Below, piece after piece: positions 9,173-21,745 of a DNA stretch of 64,000 nt. The notes beneath the pieces are model-generated. The model did not search any database. It saw only the letters and a list, made by a program, of their open reading frames with translations, and was not told the origin of the DNA. Made by a program: the position numbers and the translations under genes. Source of the stretch: Citrobacter sp. RHB25-C09 (GTDB lineage: Bacteria > Pseudomonadota > Gammaproteobacteria > Enterobacterales > Enterobacteriaceae); assembly GCF_013836145.1 (NCBI RefSeq), contig NZ_CP057483.1, positions 992,001 through 1,056,000 on the forward strand, given 5' to 3'. The first letter of the stretch is position 1; each line of letters begins with the position of its first letter.

Positions 9173-9573
9173 TTAGCCGAGATGTTGAGCGCAGAACCGA
9201 TACAAACAGCTTGACGGTAGCAGCCTGGCGTACCGCTGGTGACTTCGCAGCTATGCTGTAAAACGGCATTCGCTTTCATTTTCGAGGCGTTAATCTGCAT
9301 ACGCTTACGCGCCGTTGGGATGCTCGGTGGAGAGTCCTGGTTAGAAGCCTGGCAGGATTCACCGCTAACTTCGCCCAGATCGCGGAACGGTTTGCCGACA
9401 AGGTCTTCCGCTTTGGTATAAATTCTGACGGGGACTGCACGCGGCGCTTTTGGCTTTTCCGGCTCCACTTTTGGCGGCGTTGCGGTGCTTTGAACGGGTT
9501 CAACAGGGGATCTGCTTAGCATGGAACAGCCGCTCAGCATGAGTGCCAATAAACAGATCGGTAAAGCACGCAT
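9169..9573 (-). CDS. rcsF: Rcs stress-response outer-membrane lipoprotein RcsF
   Basis: Sensor lipoprotein that signals outer-membrane and peptidoglycan stress to the IgaA/Rcs phosphorelay. It has 134 residues with lipobox LSGC at about residue 16. A proline-rich disordered linker (about residues 25-50) is followed by a C-terminal domain with four cysteines, which form two non-consecutive disulphides in this family (seen at SCQAS, HSCEV, PGCYR and AVCIG). It is upstream of and overlaps trmO. Typical length. Confidence 0.96.
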   Translation of the reverse strand: MRALPICLLALMLSGCSMLSRSPVEPVQSTATPPKVEPEKPKAPRAVPVRIYTKAEDLVGKPFRDLGEVSGESCQASNQDSPPSIPTARKRMQINASKMKANAVLQHSCEVTSGTPGCYRQAVCIGSALNISAK

Positions 9574-9628
9574 AATATTTCCTCAATGAATGATCTAACT
9601 GTCAGATATTGAATCAGGAGCTTGCATA

Positions 9629-9654
9629 AATGACAAGACGGGCAAGTGCCCGTC
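9629..9654 (-). terminator. Hairpin downstream of metQ
   Basis: Perfect eight-base stem GACGGGCA (9637-9644) / TGCCCGTC (9647-9654) with a minimal loop. The minus-strand tail is moderately T-rich. It is well placed to end the metNIQ transcript before rcsF. Confidence 0.5.
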
Positions 9655-9690
9655 CTGAATAATATTACAGTTTGTGAAAAGCGCCTAAAA

Positions 9691-10506
9691 TTACCAGCCC
9701 TTAACAGCACCGCCATTAAAGACTTTGTTTGCCGCTTCGTAAACTTCGTCAGACTGATAGGCCTGAACGAACTTCTTCACATTCTCCGCATCTTTATTGT
9801 CTTCACGAGTGACAATCAGGTTTACGTAGGGGGAGTCTTTATCTTCAACAAAGATGCCATCTTTTGCTGGCGTCAGGCCAATCTGGCTGGCATAAGTGGT
9901 GTTGATCACTGCCAGGGCAATTTGCGCGTCGTCCAGCGAGCGCGGCAACTGTGGCGCTTCTAGTTCAACAATTTTCAGATTTTTCGTGTTCTCAACAATG
10001 TCCAGAGAGGTTGGCAGCAGACCGACGCCATCTTTCAGTTTGATCAGGCCCACTTTTTGCAGCAGCAGCAGGGAACGTCCAAGGTTGGTTGGATCGTTAG
10101 GAACGGCAACCTGCGCGCCATCCTGAAGCTCTTCCAGTGATTTGATTTTTTTAGAATAGCCTGCAATCGGGTATACGAAGGTGTTGCCCGCAGCAACAAG
10201 CTTGTAACCACGATCTTTAATCTGCTGATCCAGGTACGGCTTATGCTGGAAGGCGTTCGCATCGATGTCGCCTTTGCTCAGCGCTTCGTTCGGCAGCACA
10301 TAATCGTTGAATGTCACCAGCTCGACGTCCAGACCATATTTCTCTTTTGCCACTTTTTGCGCGACTTCGGCGACCTGCTGCTCAGCACCATTAATGACGC
10401 CCACTTTGATGTGGTTCGGATCTTTTTCATCCTGGCCGCAGCCAGCCAGTGCCAGAGATCCAATCAGGGCTCCAACTGCCGCAAAGGTTTTGAATTTGAA
10501 CGCCAT
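9691..10506 (-). CDS. metQ: D/L-methionine ABC transporter, substrate-binding lipoprotein MetQ
   Basis: Methionine-binding lipoprotein of the MetNIQ importer. It has 271 residues with a signal peptide and lipobox LAGC (Cys at about residue 23). The NlpA/MetQ binding domain fills the rest; conserved segments include HIKVGVINGAEQQVAEVAQ and VALAVINTTYA-like (here IALAVINTTYASQIGL). It is the third gene of the minus-strand operon metN-metI-metQ, 45 bases after metI. The operon is probably MetJ-regulated through the met box upstream of metN. Confidence 0.97.
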   Translation of the reverse strand: MAFKFKTFAAVGALIGSLALAGCGQDEKDPNHIKVGVINGAEQQVAEVAQKVAKEKYGLDVELVTFNDYVLPNEALSKGDIDANAFQHKPYLDQQIKDRGYKLVAAGNTFVYPIAGYSKKIKSLEELQDGAQVAVPNDPTNLGRSLLLLQKVGLIKLKDGVGLLPTSLDIVENTKNLKIVELEAPQLPRSLDDAQIALAVINTTYASQIGLTPAKDGIFVEDKDSPYVNLIVTREDNKDAENVKKFVQAYQSDEVYEAANKVFNGGAVKGW

Positions 10507-10551
10507 ACTTATTTCCTTTTAATTAATGAGTTTTTTGTGTTGTGTTTAACG

Positions 10552-11205
10552 TTACTTGTGCGTCACAGCCCGGACGATACGATCGCCTGCGAACTGAATT
10601 AAATAAACCAGAACGACGAGTAATACCAGCACCGTATTCATAACAGTAGCATTGTAGCCAATATAGCCGTACTGGTAGCCAATCTGTCCAAGACCACCGG
10701 CACCTACGGCACCGCCCATCGCGGAGTAGCCAACCAGCGTAATCAGCGTAATGGTTGCCGCGTTTACCAGGCCAGGCAGGGCTTCTGGTAGCAGTACTTT
10801 GCGTACAATCTGTAGCGGGGTAGCACCCATTGCGCGCGAAGCTTCAATAAGACCCGTCGGGATTTCCAGCAGCGCGTTCTCAACCATACGGGCGATAAAC
10901 GGCGCCGCGCCAACGGTGAGCGGGACAATCGCCGCCTGCAGCCCGATTGAGGTTCCCACAATGATGCGGGTAAAGGGAATCATCCATACCAGCAAAATAA
11001 TGAACGGAATGGAACGGAAGATATTAACGAGCGCAGAAAGGGTGCGATAGAGCTTCGCGTTTTCGATAATTTGCCCGGGACGGGTTACGTACAGCAGTAC
11101 GCCAACCGGCAGTCCGATCACAAAGCCAAAGAAACCCGATACGAAGGTCATCGCCAGCGTTTCCCAAACGCCACGAACCAGCAGCCACATCATCGGCTCA
11201 GACAT
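10552..11205 (-). CDS. metI: D/L-methionine ABC transporter permease MetI
   Basis: Inner-membrane permease of the MetNIQ methionine importer, 217 residues with about five transmembrane helices. The ABC-permease EAA-like loop is visible around residues 120-140 (EASRAMGATPLQIVRKVLLPEALPG), which couples to the MetN ATPase. It overlaps the 3' end of metN by eight bases, so coupled translation is likely. Followed by metQ. Confidence 0.97.
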   Translation of the reverse strand: MSEPMMWLLVRGVWETLAMTFVSGFFGFVIGLPVGVLLYVTRPGQIIENAKLYRTLSALVNIFRSIPFIILLVWMIPFTRIIVGTSIGLQAAIVPLTVGAAPFIARMVENALLEIPTGLIEASRAMGATPLQIVRKVLLPEALPGLVNAATITLITLVGYSAMGGAVGAGGLGQIGYQYGYIGYNATVMNTVLVLLVVLVYLIQFAGDRIVRAVTHK

Positions 11206-12229
11206 AACCCAGTACCTCTACTTTTACATGGTGTTCCTGCAGCCAGGCGATGGCGGCTTGCGTTTCTTCTTGAGTGCCGTGCATTTCGGTCAGCATAATG
11301 CCGAACTTCACCCCACCGGCATAATCCATCTGCGCGCTAATAATGTTGTTATTGACGTTAAAGCGGCGTGCCGTTTCAGACAGCAACGGGGCATCGACGG
11401 ACTGGCCGGTGAATTCCATGCGCAACATGGGGACACTGTTGACTTCTGGCTCTGCTTTCATGCGCTCCAGATAATCTTCCGGAATATCCAGATGCAGCGT
11501 GGACTGAATAAACTTCTGTGCCAGTGGCGTTTTTGGATGAGAGAACACTTCGCTGACAGTGTCTTGTTCAATCAGTTCACCGTCGCTGATGACGGCGACG
11601 CAGTCACAAATACGCTTAACCACATCCATTTCATGAGTGATCAACAAAATCGTCAGGCCCAGACGACGGTTAATATCTTTTAATAGTTCCAGAATAGAAC
11701 GGGTAGTTGCCGGATCTAACGCGCTGGTGGCTTCATCGCACAACAGCACTTTAGGCTGGCTCGCCAGCGCACGAGCGATGGCCACACGCTGCTTCTGTCC
11801 GCCAGAGAGGTTTGCTGGATAGCTGTCGTGCTTATCACCCAGACCAACCAGATCTAACAGCTCCGTAACGCGGCGCTTGATCTCTTCCTTTGGCGTGTTG
11901 TCGAGTTCCAGCGGTAAGGCGACGTTGCCAAAAACGGTACGGGATGCCAGCAGGTTAAAGTGCTGGAAGATCATGCCAATCTGGCGACGTGCCTTGGTCA
12001 GCTCAGATTCAGAAAGCGTCGTCAGTTCCTGACCACCGACCTGCACGCTTCCTTCAGTCGGACGTTCCAGAAGATTAACGCAACGGATAAGCGTGCTTTT
12101 ACCGGCACCTGAGGCACCGATAACGCCATAAATTTGTCCGGCAGGGACATGCAGGCTAACGTTGTTTAGCGCCTGAATGCTGCGGGTCCCCTGTTGGAAC
12201 ACCTTGGTGATATTCGAAAGTTTAATCAT
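11198..12229 (-). CDS. metN: D/L-methionine ABC transporter ATPase MetN
   Basis: Cytoplasmic ATPase of the methionine importer, 343 residues. Walker A GASGAGKST is at residues 38-46, the ABC signature LSGGQ is near residue 140, and Walker B is VLLCDEATSALD. The C-terminal NIL/ACT-like domain (about 265-343) binds methionine and gives trans-inhibition in this family. First gene of metNIQ. The upstream region carries an exact MetJ box. Confidence 0.97.
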   Translation of the reverse strand: MIKLSNITKVFQQGTRSIQALNNVSLHVPAGQIYGVIGASGAGKSTLIRCVNLLERPTEGSVQVGGQELTTLSESELTKARRQIGMIFQHFNLLASRTVFGNVALPLELDNTPKEEIKRRVTELLDLVGLGDKHDSYPANLSGGQKQRVAIARALASQPKVLLCDEATSALDPATTRSILELLKDINRRLGLTILLITHEMDVVKRICDCVAVISDGELIEQDTVSEVFSHPKTPLAQKFIQSTLHLDIPEDYLERMKAEPEVNSVPMLRMEFTGQSVDAPLLSETARRFNVNNNIISAQMDYAGGVKFGIMLTEMHGTQEETQAAIAWLQEHHVKVEVLGYV

Positions 12230-12311
12230 TGATTATTTTTATCGTAATAAAGTTAGCCGTGGCAGGTTTGTCTGCCTGATACGGACAAAGCCGTCAATGA
12301 AATGGATGTTA

Positions 12312-12327
12312 AGGCATCCAGACGTCT
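12312..12327 (-). promoter_or_regulatory. MetJ operator (met boxes) upstream of metN
   Basis: An exact 8-bp consensus met box AGACGTCT lies at 12320-12327, about 90 bases upstream of metN. MetJ binds tandem 8-bp boxes; the adjacent 8-mers (12312-12319 and 12328-12335) are poor matches. So one strong and one or two weak boxes can be supported. This implies repression of metNIQ when S-adenosylmethionine is abundant. Confidence 0.7.
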
Positions 12328-12417
12328 AAATCAATCGGGGTTTATGCGATGAGCACTTTCTTGCCTGTCGAAACATGCGATACTAATGCCACATGCCTTA
12401 TTCAGGAGCTATAAAAG

Positions 12418-12984
12418 GTGGCTAAGTCCGTACCCGCAATTTTTCTCGACCGTGACGGGACTATTAATGTCGATCACGGCTATGTACATGAAATCGACAA
12501 CTTCGAATTTATTGACGGCGTTATTGATGCCATGCGCGAGCTTAAAAGTATGGGCTATGCGCTGGTGGTTGTGACTAATCAGTCCGGGATTGCACGCGGT
12601 AAGTTTTCTGAAGCGCAGTTTGAGACATTAACTGAATGGATGGACTGGTCGCTAGCCGACCGCGATGTTGATCTGGATGGCATCTATTATTGCCCGCATC
12701 ACCCGCAGGGCACGGTAGAAGAGTACCGCCAGGTTTGCGACTGCCGTAAACCCCATCCCGGTATGCTGATCTCGGCGCGCGATTTTCTGCACATCGATAT
12801 GGCTTCTTCTTTTATGGTCGGTGACAAACTCGAAGATATGCAGGCAGCCGCTGCAGCAGAAGTTGGAACAAAAGTGTTAGTGCGTACGGGCAAGCCGATT
12901 ACGCCGGAAGCTGAAAATGCGGCGGATTGGGTATTAAATAGTCTGGCAGACCTGCCATCGGCGATAAAAAAGCAGCAAAAATAA
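12418..12984 (+). CDS. gmhB: D-glycero-beta-D-manno-heptose-1,7-bisphosphate 7-phosphatase GmhB
   Basis: HAD-superfamily phosphatase of ADP-heptose synthesis for the LPS inner core. It removes the 7-phosphate from heptose bisphosphate. It has 188 residues with a GTG start at 12418 after CAGGAG. The HAD motif I DRDGT (nucleophile Asp11, acid/base Asp13) is in IFLDRDGTIN. The Cys/His zinc-binding loop characteristic of GmhB (CPHHP ... CDCRKPHPG) is present, and motif IV is VGDKLEDMQAA. Transcribed towards the rRNA operon. The pathway partner gmhA is also in this window. Confidence 0.96.
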   Translation: MAKSVPAIFLDRDGTINVDHGYVHEIDNFEFIDGVIDAMRELKSMGYALVVVTNQSGIARGKFSEAQFETLTEWMDWSLADRDVDLDGIYYCPHHPQGTVEEYRQVCDCRKPHPGMLISARDFLHIDMASSFMVGDKLEDMQAAAAAEVGTKVLVRTGKPITPEAENAADWVLNSLADLPSAIKKQQK

Positions 12985-13033
12985 GCGTTGCGGTCAAAAG
13001 ATGAGCGGTTGAAATAAATCTGCATTTTTCCGC

Positions 13034-13222
13034 TTGTCTTCCTGAGTCGACCCCCTATAATGCGCCTCCATCGACACGGCGGATGTGAATCACTTCACAG
13101 AAAAACGCCAGTGGCGATGAAGAGAAAAATCCTGAAATTCAGGGTTGACTCTGAAAGAGGAAAGCGTAATATACGCCACCTCGCGACAGAGCGCTGAAGC
13201 GCGTCGCAACTGCTCTTTAACA
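13034..13222 (+). promoter_or_regulatory. rRNA operon promoters P1 and P2 with boxA
   Basis: P1 has -35 TTGTCT (13034-13039), a 16-base spacer, -10 TATAAT (13056-13061) and a GC-rich discriminator GCGCCTCC typical of stringently controlled rRNA promoters. P2 has -35 TTGACT (13144-13149), a 17-base spacer and -10 TAATAT (13167-13172). The antitermination boxA TGCTCTTTAACA lies at 13211-13222. The 370-base gap between gmhB and 16S is thus accounted for by promoter and leader. Confidence 0.88.
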
Positions 13223-13355
13223 ATTTATCAGACAATCTGTGTGGGCACTCAAAGTGACATGGATTCTTAATGTCCTCGGACACTAAATGAATACCAAGTC
13301 TCAAAGAGTGAACACGTAATTCATTACGAAGTTTAATTCTACGAGCATCAAACTT

Positions 13356-14897
<1,542 letters not shown>

Positions 14898-14981
14898 CCT
14901 TAAAGAACCTGCCTTTGTAGTGTCCACACAGATTGTCTGATGAAAAGTAAATAGCAAGGCGTCTTGCGATTGAGACTTTAC

Positions 14982-15057
14982 GTCCCCTTCGTCTAGAGGC
15001 CCAGGACACCGCCCTTTCACGGCGGTAACAGGGGTTCGAATCCCCTAGGGGACGCCA
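14982..15057 (+). tRNA. gltT-type (rrn spacer): tRNA-Glu (anticodon TTC)
   Basis: A 76-nt tRNA in the 16S-23S spacer. Acceptor stem GTCCCCT/AGGGGAC, anticodon TTC at 15016-15018, T-loop GGTTCGAATCC and encoded CCA end. E. coli rrnH carries Ile and Ala tRNAs in this spacer, so the single Glu tRNA here shows spacer exchange between operons. Confidence 0.98.
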
Positions 15058-15375
15058 CTTGCTGGTTTGTGAGTGAAAGTCACCGGCCGTCATATCTCAA
15101 AACTGACTTACGAGTCATGTTTGAGATATTTGCTCTTTAAAAATCTGGATCAAGCTGAAAATTGAAACGACACACAGTCAATGTGTGTTCGAGTCTCTCA
15201 AATTTTCGCAATCAGAAGATAACCTGTAAAAGGTGAAGTGAGCGAAGTGAAGACAAGGCGTACCGCACGCAGCGAGCGCAGTGGACTTAATGTCCATGAG
15301 CATCGCGAGTACGGAACAACGCAGTATTCACAACGCGCAACAAACCGGACAGAACAAGACATCTTCGGGTTGTGA
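15058..15375 (+). other. Distal 16S-23S spacer with boxA, processing stems and a stem-loop insert
   Basis: This 318-base spacer contains an inverted repeat ATATCTCAAA / TTTGAGATAT and a second boxA-like TGCTCTTTAAAAATC at 15131. It also contains an insert of about 110 bases (15233-15345) able to form a long hairpin around GTGGACTTAATGTCCA. The segment ACATCTTCGG just before 23S pairs with CCGAAGATGT just after 23S (18289-18298) to form the RNase III stem. No gene is seen. Confidence 0.75.
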
Positions 15376-18282
<2,907 letters not shown>

Positions 18283-18471
18283 ACAACGCCGAAGATGTTT
18301 TGGCGGATTGAGAGAAGATTTTCAGCTTAGATTCAGAGTCCGAAGGATTTTGCGCTGAGACAAGGCGGCAAACGCGGCGACGGAAGGAGCATACACAGGT
18401 ATGTGACTGACGTTCGCAAGAGCAGCCAACGCAGTATGAGCGCAAAAGACACAGGACAGAGCAACAGAATT
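18283..18471 (+). other. 23S-5S spacer, longer than usual
   Basis: This spacer is 189 bases, about twice the ~92 bases usual in E. coli. It holds the 3' half of the 23S processing stem (CCGAAGATGT) and an insert of about 100 bases that can fold around CATACACAGGTATG. The insert shares words with the distal 16S-23S spacer (GACAAGGCG, CAACGCAGTAT, GGACAGA). Confidence 0.7.
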
Positions 18472-18591
18472 TGCCTGGCGGCTTTAGCGCGGTGGTCCCA
18501 CCTGACCCCATGCCGAACTCAGAAGTGAAACGCCGTAGCGCCGATGGTAGTGTGGGGTCTCCCCATGTGAGAGTAGGGAACTGCCAGGCAT
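18472..18591 (+). rRNA. rrf: 5S ribosomal RNA
   Basis: Complete 120-nt 5S rRNA. The terminal helix is TGCCTGGCGG with its complement ACTGCCAGGCAT, and the internal GACCCCATGCCGAACTCAG segment is conserved. It follows 23S and precedes tRNA-Asp in the same transcript. Confidence 0.98.
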
Positions 18592-18643
18592 CAAATTAAG
18601 CAGTAAACTGATGTAAAAATCAGTGGTTGTAGAAAAATTCGGT

Positions 18644-18720
18644 GGAGCGGTAGTTCAGTTGGTTAGAATACCTGCCTGTCACGCAGGGGGTCGCGGGTTC
18701 GAGTCCCGTCCGTTCCGCCA
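18644..18720 (+). tRNA. aspU: tRNA-Asp (anticodon GTC), distal rRNA operon gene
   Basis: A 77-nt tRNA with acceptor GGAGCGG/CCGTTCC, anticodon GTC at 18678-18680 and encoded CCA. It is the last gene of the rRNA operon, followed by an intrinsic terminator. It is identical over its full length to the second tRNA-Asp gene at 26907-26983. Confidence 0.98.
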
Positions 18721-18731
18721 CTTATTAAGAG

Positions 18732-18760
18732 CCCTGAGCATTAGCTCAGGGTTTTTTTTC
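18732..18760 (+). terminator. Terminator of the rRNA operon
   Basis: Perfect eight-base stem CCCTGAGC (18732-18739) / GCTCAGGG (18744-18751) with loop ATTA, followed by eight T residues. This is a strong Rho-independent terminator directly after tRNA-Asp. Confidence 0.92.
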
Positions 18761-18884
18761 ATCTGAAAAACCATTATTGCTCTAATCGCAAAAATCCTCT
18801 GCTTTTTACGCCCTTTTTCTGTACAGCATATAAGGCCATAATCCCTCTCAGTTAACGAAACTTTGCATAAAAAAGAGGCATATT

Positions 18885-19688
18885 ATGACTATCCCTGCAT
18901 TCGGTTTAGGTACTTTTCGTCTGAAAGATGACGTTGTTATTGCATCTGTAAAAACAGCGCTTGAACTGGGTTACCGTGCTGTCGATACTGCGCAAATATA
19001 TGATAATGAAGCTGCAGTAGGCCAGGCCATCGCCGAAAGCGGTGTTCCACGCAGCGAGTTGTACATTACTACCAAGATCTGGATTGAGAATCTGAGCAAA
19101 GATAAACTCATCCCAAGCCTGAAAGAAAGCCTGAAGAAACTGCGTACAGACTATGTTGATCTGACGCTGATCCACTGGCCATCCCCGAATGATGCTGTAT
19201 CGGTTGAAGAGTTTATGCAGGCGCTGCTGGAAGCCAAAGAGCAGGGACTGACGCGCGAAATTGGTATCTCTAACTTTACTATCCCGCTGATGGAAAAAGC
19301 CATTGCTGCGGTGGGTGCGGAAAATATCGCCACGAACCAGATTGAATTATCTCCGTATCTGCAGAGTCGCAAAGTGGTTGACTGGGCTAAACAGCACGGC
19401 ATCCATGTGACGTCTTACATGACACTGGCTTATGGTAAGGCACTGAAAGATCAAGTGATTGCCCGCATCGCGGCTAAGCATAATGCAACGCCTGCTCAGG
19501 TGATTCTGGCGTGGGCGATGGGTGAAGGCTACTCTGTTATTCCGTCCTCCACCAAGCGTGAAAACCTGGCAAGTAACCTGCTGGCGTTGGATCTGAAGCT
19601 GGATGCCGAAGACAAAAAAGCGATCGCCGCTCTGGATTGCGACGATCGCCTTGTTAGCCCGGAAGGTCTGGCTCCTCAGTGGGATTAA
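18885..19688 (+). CDS. dkgB: 2,5-diketo-D-gluconate reductase B (aldo-keto reductase DkgB)
   Basis: NADPH-dependent aldo-keto reductase that acts on 2,5-diketogluconate and small aldehydes such as methylglyoxal. It has 267 residues in a TIM-barrel. The AKR catalytic tetrad is visible: Asp34 and Tyr39 in AVDTAQIYDNE, Lys64 in ITTKIW and His97 in LIHWPS. The start at 18885 follows AAAGAGG. It stands alone downstream of the rRNA operon terminator and converges with yafC. Confidence 0.95.
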   Translation: MTIPAFGLGTFRLKDDVVIASVKTALELGYRAVDTAQIYDNEAAVGQAIAESGVPRSELYITTKIWIENLSKDKLIPSLKESLKKLRTDYVDLTLIHWPSPNDAVSVEEFMQALLEAKEQGLTREIGISNFTIPLMEKAIAAVGAENIATNQIELSPYLQSRKVVDWAKQHGIHVTSYMTLAYGKALKDQVIARIAAKHNATPAQVILAWAMGEGYSVIPSSTKRENLASNLLALDLKLDAEDKKAIAALDCDDRLVSPEGLAPQWD

Positions 19689-19692
19689 TTGC

Positions 19693-20607
19693 TTAACCCT
19701 CACCAGCCGCTCCTTTAGGGGCGGCTTTTATATGCTCGCTTAAAAAATCAATAAATGCTCTGATGCGCGTGCTGACGGCACGATCGCTGTAATACACCGC
19801 GCTGAATGGCATCTCAACAGGCAGACGTTTATCCGCCATCAGTTCAACCAATTCCCCCCGTGCGATTTCCCGGTCAATCATATAATCAGACAGACAGGCA
19901 ATACCGTTTCCGCTAAGGCAAAGTTGTTTAAGCGTTTCGCCGCTATTCGATGAAATTCCGCATGTAATTTCGTGAAGTTGACCATCACTACAGGCAATGG
20001 GCCAGGTATTCAAAGAGACAGGTTCGGTGAAGCCCAGACACAAATGCTTCTTGAGATCTTCGACTGTTTCCGGCTTACCAAACCGCGCGATGTAGTCCGG
20101 TGAGGCAATTATCTTCCGATAACTATTAAAAAGCGGTCTGGCACGAAGACTTGAGTCAGTCAATGTGCCAGCGCGTATTGCCACATCCACTTTTCGCTCG
20201 ATCAAATTAATAAAGGTTTCAGATGAGACAAGAGAAAGTGAAATTTCGGGATAGCGTTCACGGAAGGGTTTAATCAATGGCATCAGAAAATGCAAAACCA
20301 CCGGAGTGGCGGCATCAATACGCAACATGCCGCGAGGCATATTACGCGTCTCCATAATTTCGGTTTCAGCCGCTGCCATTTCCTGCAAGAGCAACTGCAC
20401 GCGGCGAAAATAACGCTCGCCTTCTTCCGTCAGACTAAGTTGCCGCGTTGTACGGTTGAGTAAACTTACGCCGAGCTTCATTTCCAGCTTTTTCACTGCC
20501 CGACTCACCGCTGAGTTGGCCTGACCAAGTTGCTCTGCTGCGCGACTAAAGCTGCCGCTTTCAACCACTGAAACAAATATGGCGAGTTCTTCTGAAGTAG
20601 CTTTCAT
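19693..20607 (-). CDS. yafC: LysR-family transcriptional regulator YafC
   Basis: Predicted LysR-type regulator of 304 residues. The N-terminal winged helix-turn-helix lies at about residues 1-60 (FSRAAEQLGQANSAVSRAVKKLE). The C-terminal substrate-binding domain runs from about 90 to 295 (LRIDAATPVVLHFLMP). Target genes are unknown. It is divergent from yafD across 261 bases that include a palindromic site (20747-20764), and convergent with dkgB. Confidence 0.92.
   Translation of the reverse strand: MKATSEELAIFVSVVESGSFSRAAEQLGQANSAVSRAVKKLEMKLGVSLLNRTTRQLSLTEEGERYFRRVQLLLQEMAAAETEIMETRNMPRGMLRIDAATPVVLHFLMPLIKPFRERYPEISLSLVSSETFINLIERKVDVAIRAGTLTDSSLRARPLFNSYRKIIASPDYIARFGKPETVEDLKKHLCLGFTEPVSLNTWPIACSDGQLHEITCGISSNSGETLKQLCLSGNGIACLSDYMIDREIARGELVELMADKRLPVEMPFSAVYYSDRAVSTRIRAFIDFLSEHIKAAPKGAAGEG
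19706..19730. terminator. Terminator between dkgB and yafC
   Basis: Stem GCCGCTCC (19706-19713) / GGGGCGGC (19718-19725) with loop TTTA, then TTTTA. It overlaps the last codons of convergent yafC. Confidence 0.75.
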
Positions 20608-20746
20608 ATTTGCACCTGAAGCAAAATTATACTGAGATTTTGAATATATTTGTGATTAAACCATCACGCCTCCTGGATGTCATCTGATAATGATGAATAG
20701 CGGTGAACCAGACCGCTTTCGTTGCCGTACCAGGAAAAGAACCCGA

Positions 20747-20764
20747 TGTAAGCGCTTGCTTACA
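20747..20764. promoter_or_regulatory. Palindromic operator-like site between yafC and yafD
   Basis: Inverted repeat TGTAAGC (20747-20753) and GCTTACA (20758-20764), seven-base perfect arms separated by GCTT. It lies about 105 bases upstream of yafD and 140 bases from the yafC start. It could be an operator for YafC or another regulator; the binding protein is not identifiable from sequence. Confidence 0.4.
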
Positions 20765-20868
20765 AAACAATCTGGAATTGGTCGTTGAAAGTACCTGCTA
20801 AAATCCCTATAACTGAAGGACAGTCCGGTAGCGGACTGGTTGACGTTACAGAGGTTTGAAAGTTAAAA

Positions 20869-21669
20869 GTGAGAAAAAACACCTATGCGATGCGCTATGT
20901 TGCCGGACAACCCGCAGAGCGGATTTTACCGCCCGGGTCGTTTTCGAGCATTGGGCAGGCTTTACCCGCCGGGGCACCGTTAAGCAGTGAAGATCGTATT
21001 CGTATTCTGGTGTGGAATATTTTTAAGCAGCAACGAGCCGAATGGTTATCGGTGCTGAAAAATTATGGGAAGGATGCGCACCTGGTATTATTGCAGGAGG
21101 CACAAACGACGCCGGAACTGGTACGGTTTGCAACGGCCAACTATCTGGCAGCCGATCAGGTGCCTGCGTTTGTTCTGCCGCAGCATCCCTCTGGCGTTAT
21201 GACACTTTCAGCGGCGCATCCCGTTTACTGCTGTCCGCTTCGTGAACGTGAGCCAATTCTGCGACTGGCTAAATCTGCGCTGGTAACTGTATATCCGTTA
21301 CCCGATACGCGATTACTGATGGTCGTGAACATTCATGCGGTTAACTTTAGTCTGGGGGTCGATGTGTATAGTAAGCAGTTACTTCCAATCGGCGACCAGA
21401 TAGCCCATCACAGCGGGCCGGTAATTATGGCCGGTGATTTTAACGCCTGGAGCCGACGTCGTATGAACGCGCTGTATCGCTTTGCGCGTGAAATGTCGCT
21501 GCGCCAGGTCCGTTTTACAGACGATCAGCGTCGCCGTGCGTTTGGTCGCCCTCTGGATTTTGTCTTCTATCGCGGTTTGAACGTCAGCGAGGCTTCTGTA
21601 CTGGTCACGCGCGCATCCGATCACAATCCACTACTCGTTGAATTCAGTCCCGGCAAACCTGAGCAATAA
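20869..21669 (+). CDS. yafD: Endonuclease/exonuclease/phosphatase-family protein YafD
   Basis: A 266-residue EEP-superfamily protein of uncertain substrate. Motifs of the DNase I-like fold are visible: RILVWNIFK (metal-binding Asn), LVLLQEAQT (catalytic Glu), VMAGDFNAWS-like (here IMAGDFNAWSRRR) and the C-terminal SDHNPLLVEF (catalytic Asp-His). The start is GTG at 20869 with weak upstream Shine-Dalgarno sequence; the length equals E. coli YafD. Followed by yafE on the same strand. Confidence 0.9.
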   Translation: MRKNTYAMRYVAGQPAERILPPGSFSSIGQALPAGAPLSSEDRIRILVWNIFKQQRAEWLSVLKNYGKDAHLVLLQEAQTTPELVRFATANYLAADQVPAFVLPQHPSGVMTLSAAHPVYCCPLREREPILRLAKSALVTVYPLPDTRLLMVVNIHAVNFSLGVDVYSKQLLPIGDQIAHHSGPVIMAGDFNAWSRRRMNALYRFAREMSLRQVRFTDDQRRRAFGRPLDFVFYRGLNVSEASVLVTRASDHNPLLVEFSPGKPEQ

Positions 21670-21745
21670 GGTGTGTCAGGTCTGCCGTTGGGGCAGGCCT
21701 GTAGTGGTGCTGCCCTTTATCTTACAAACAACAAAGGAAAGCACA

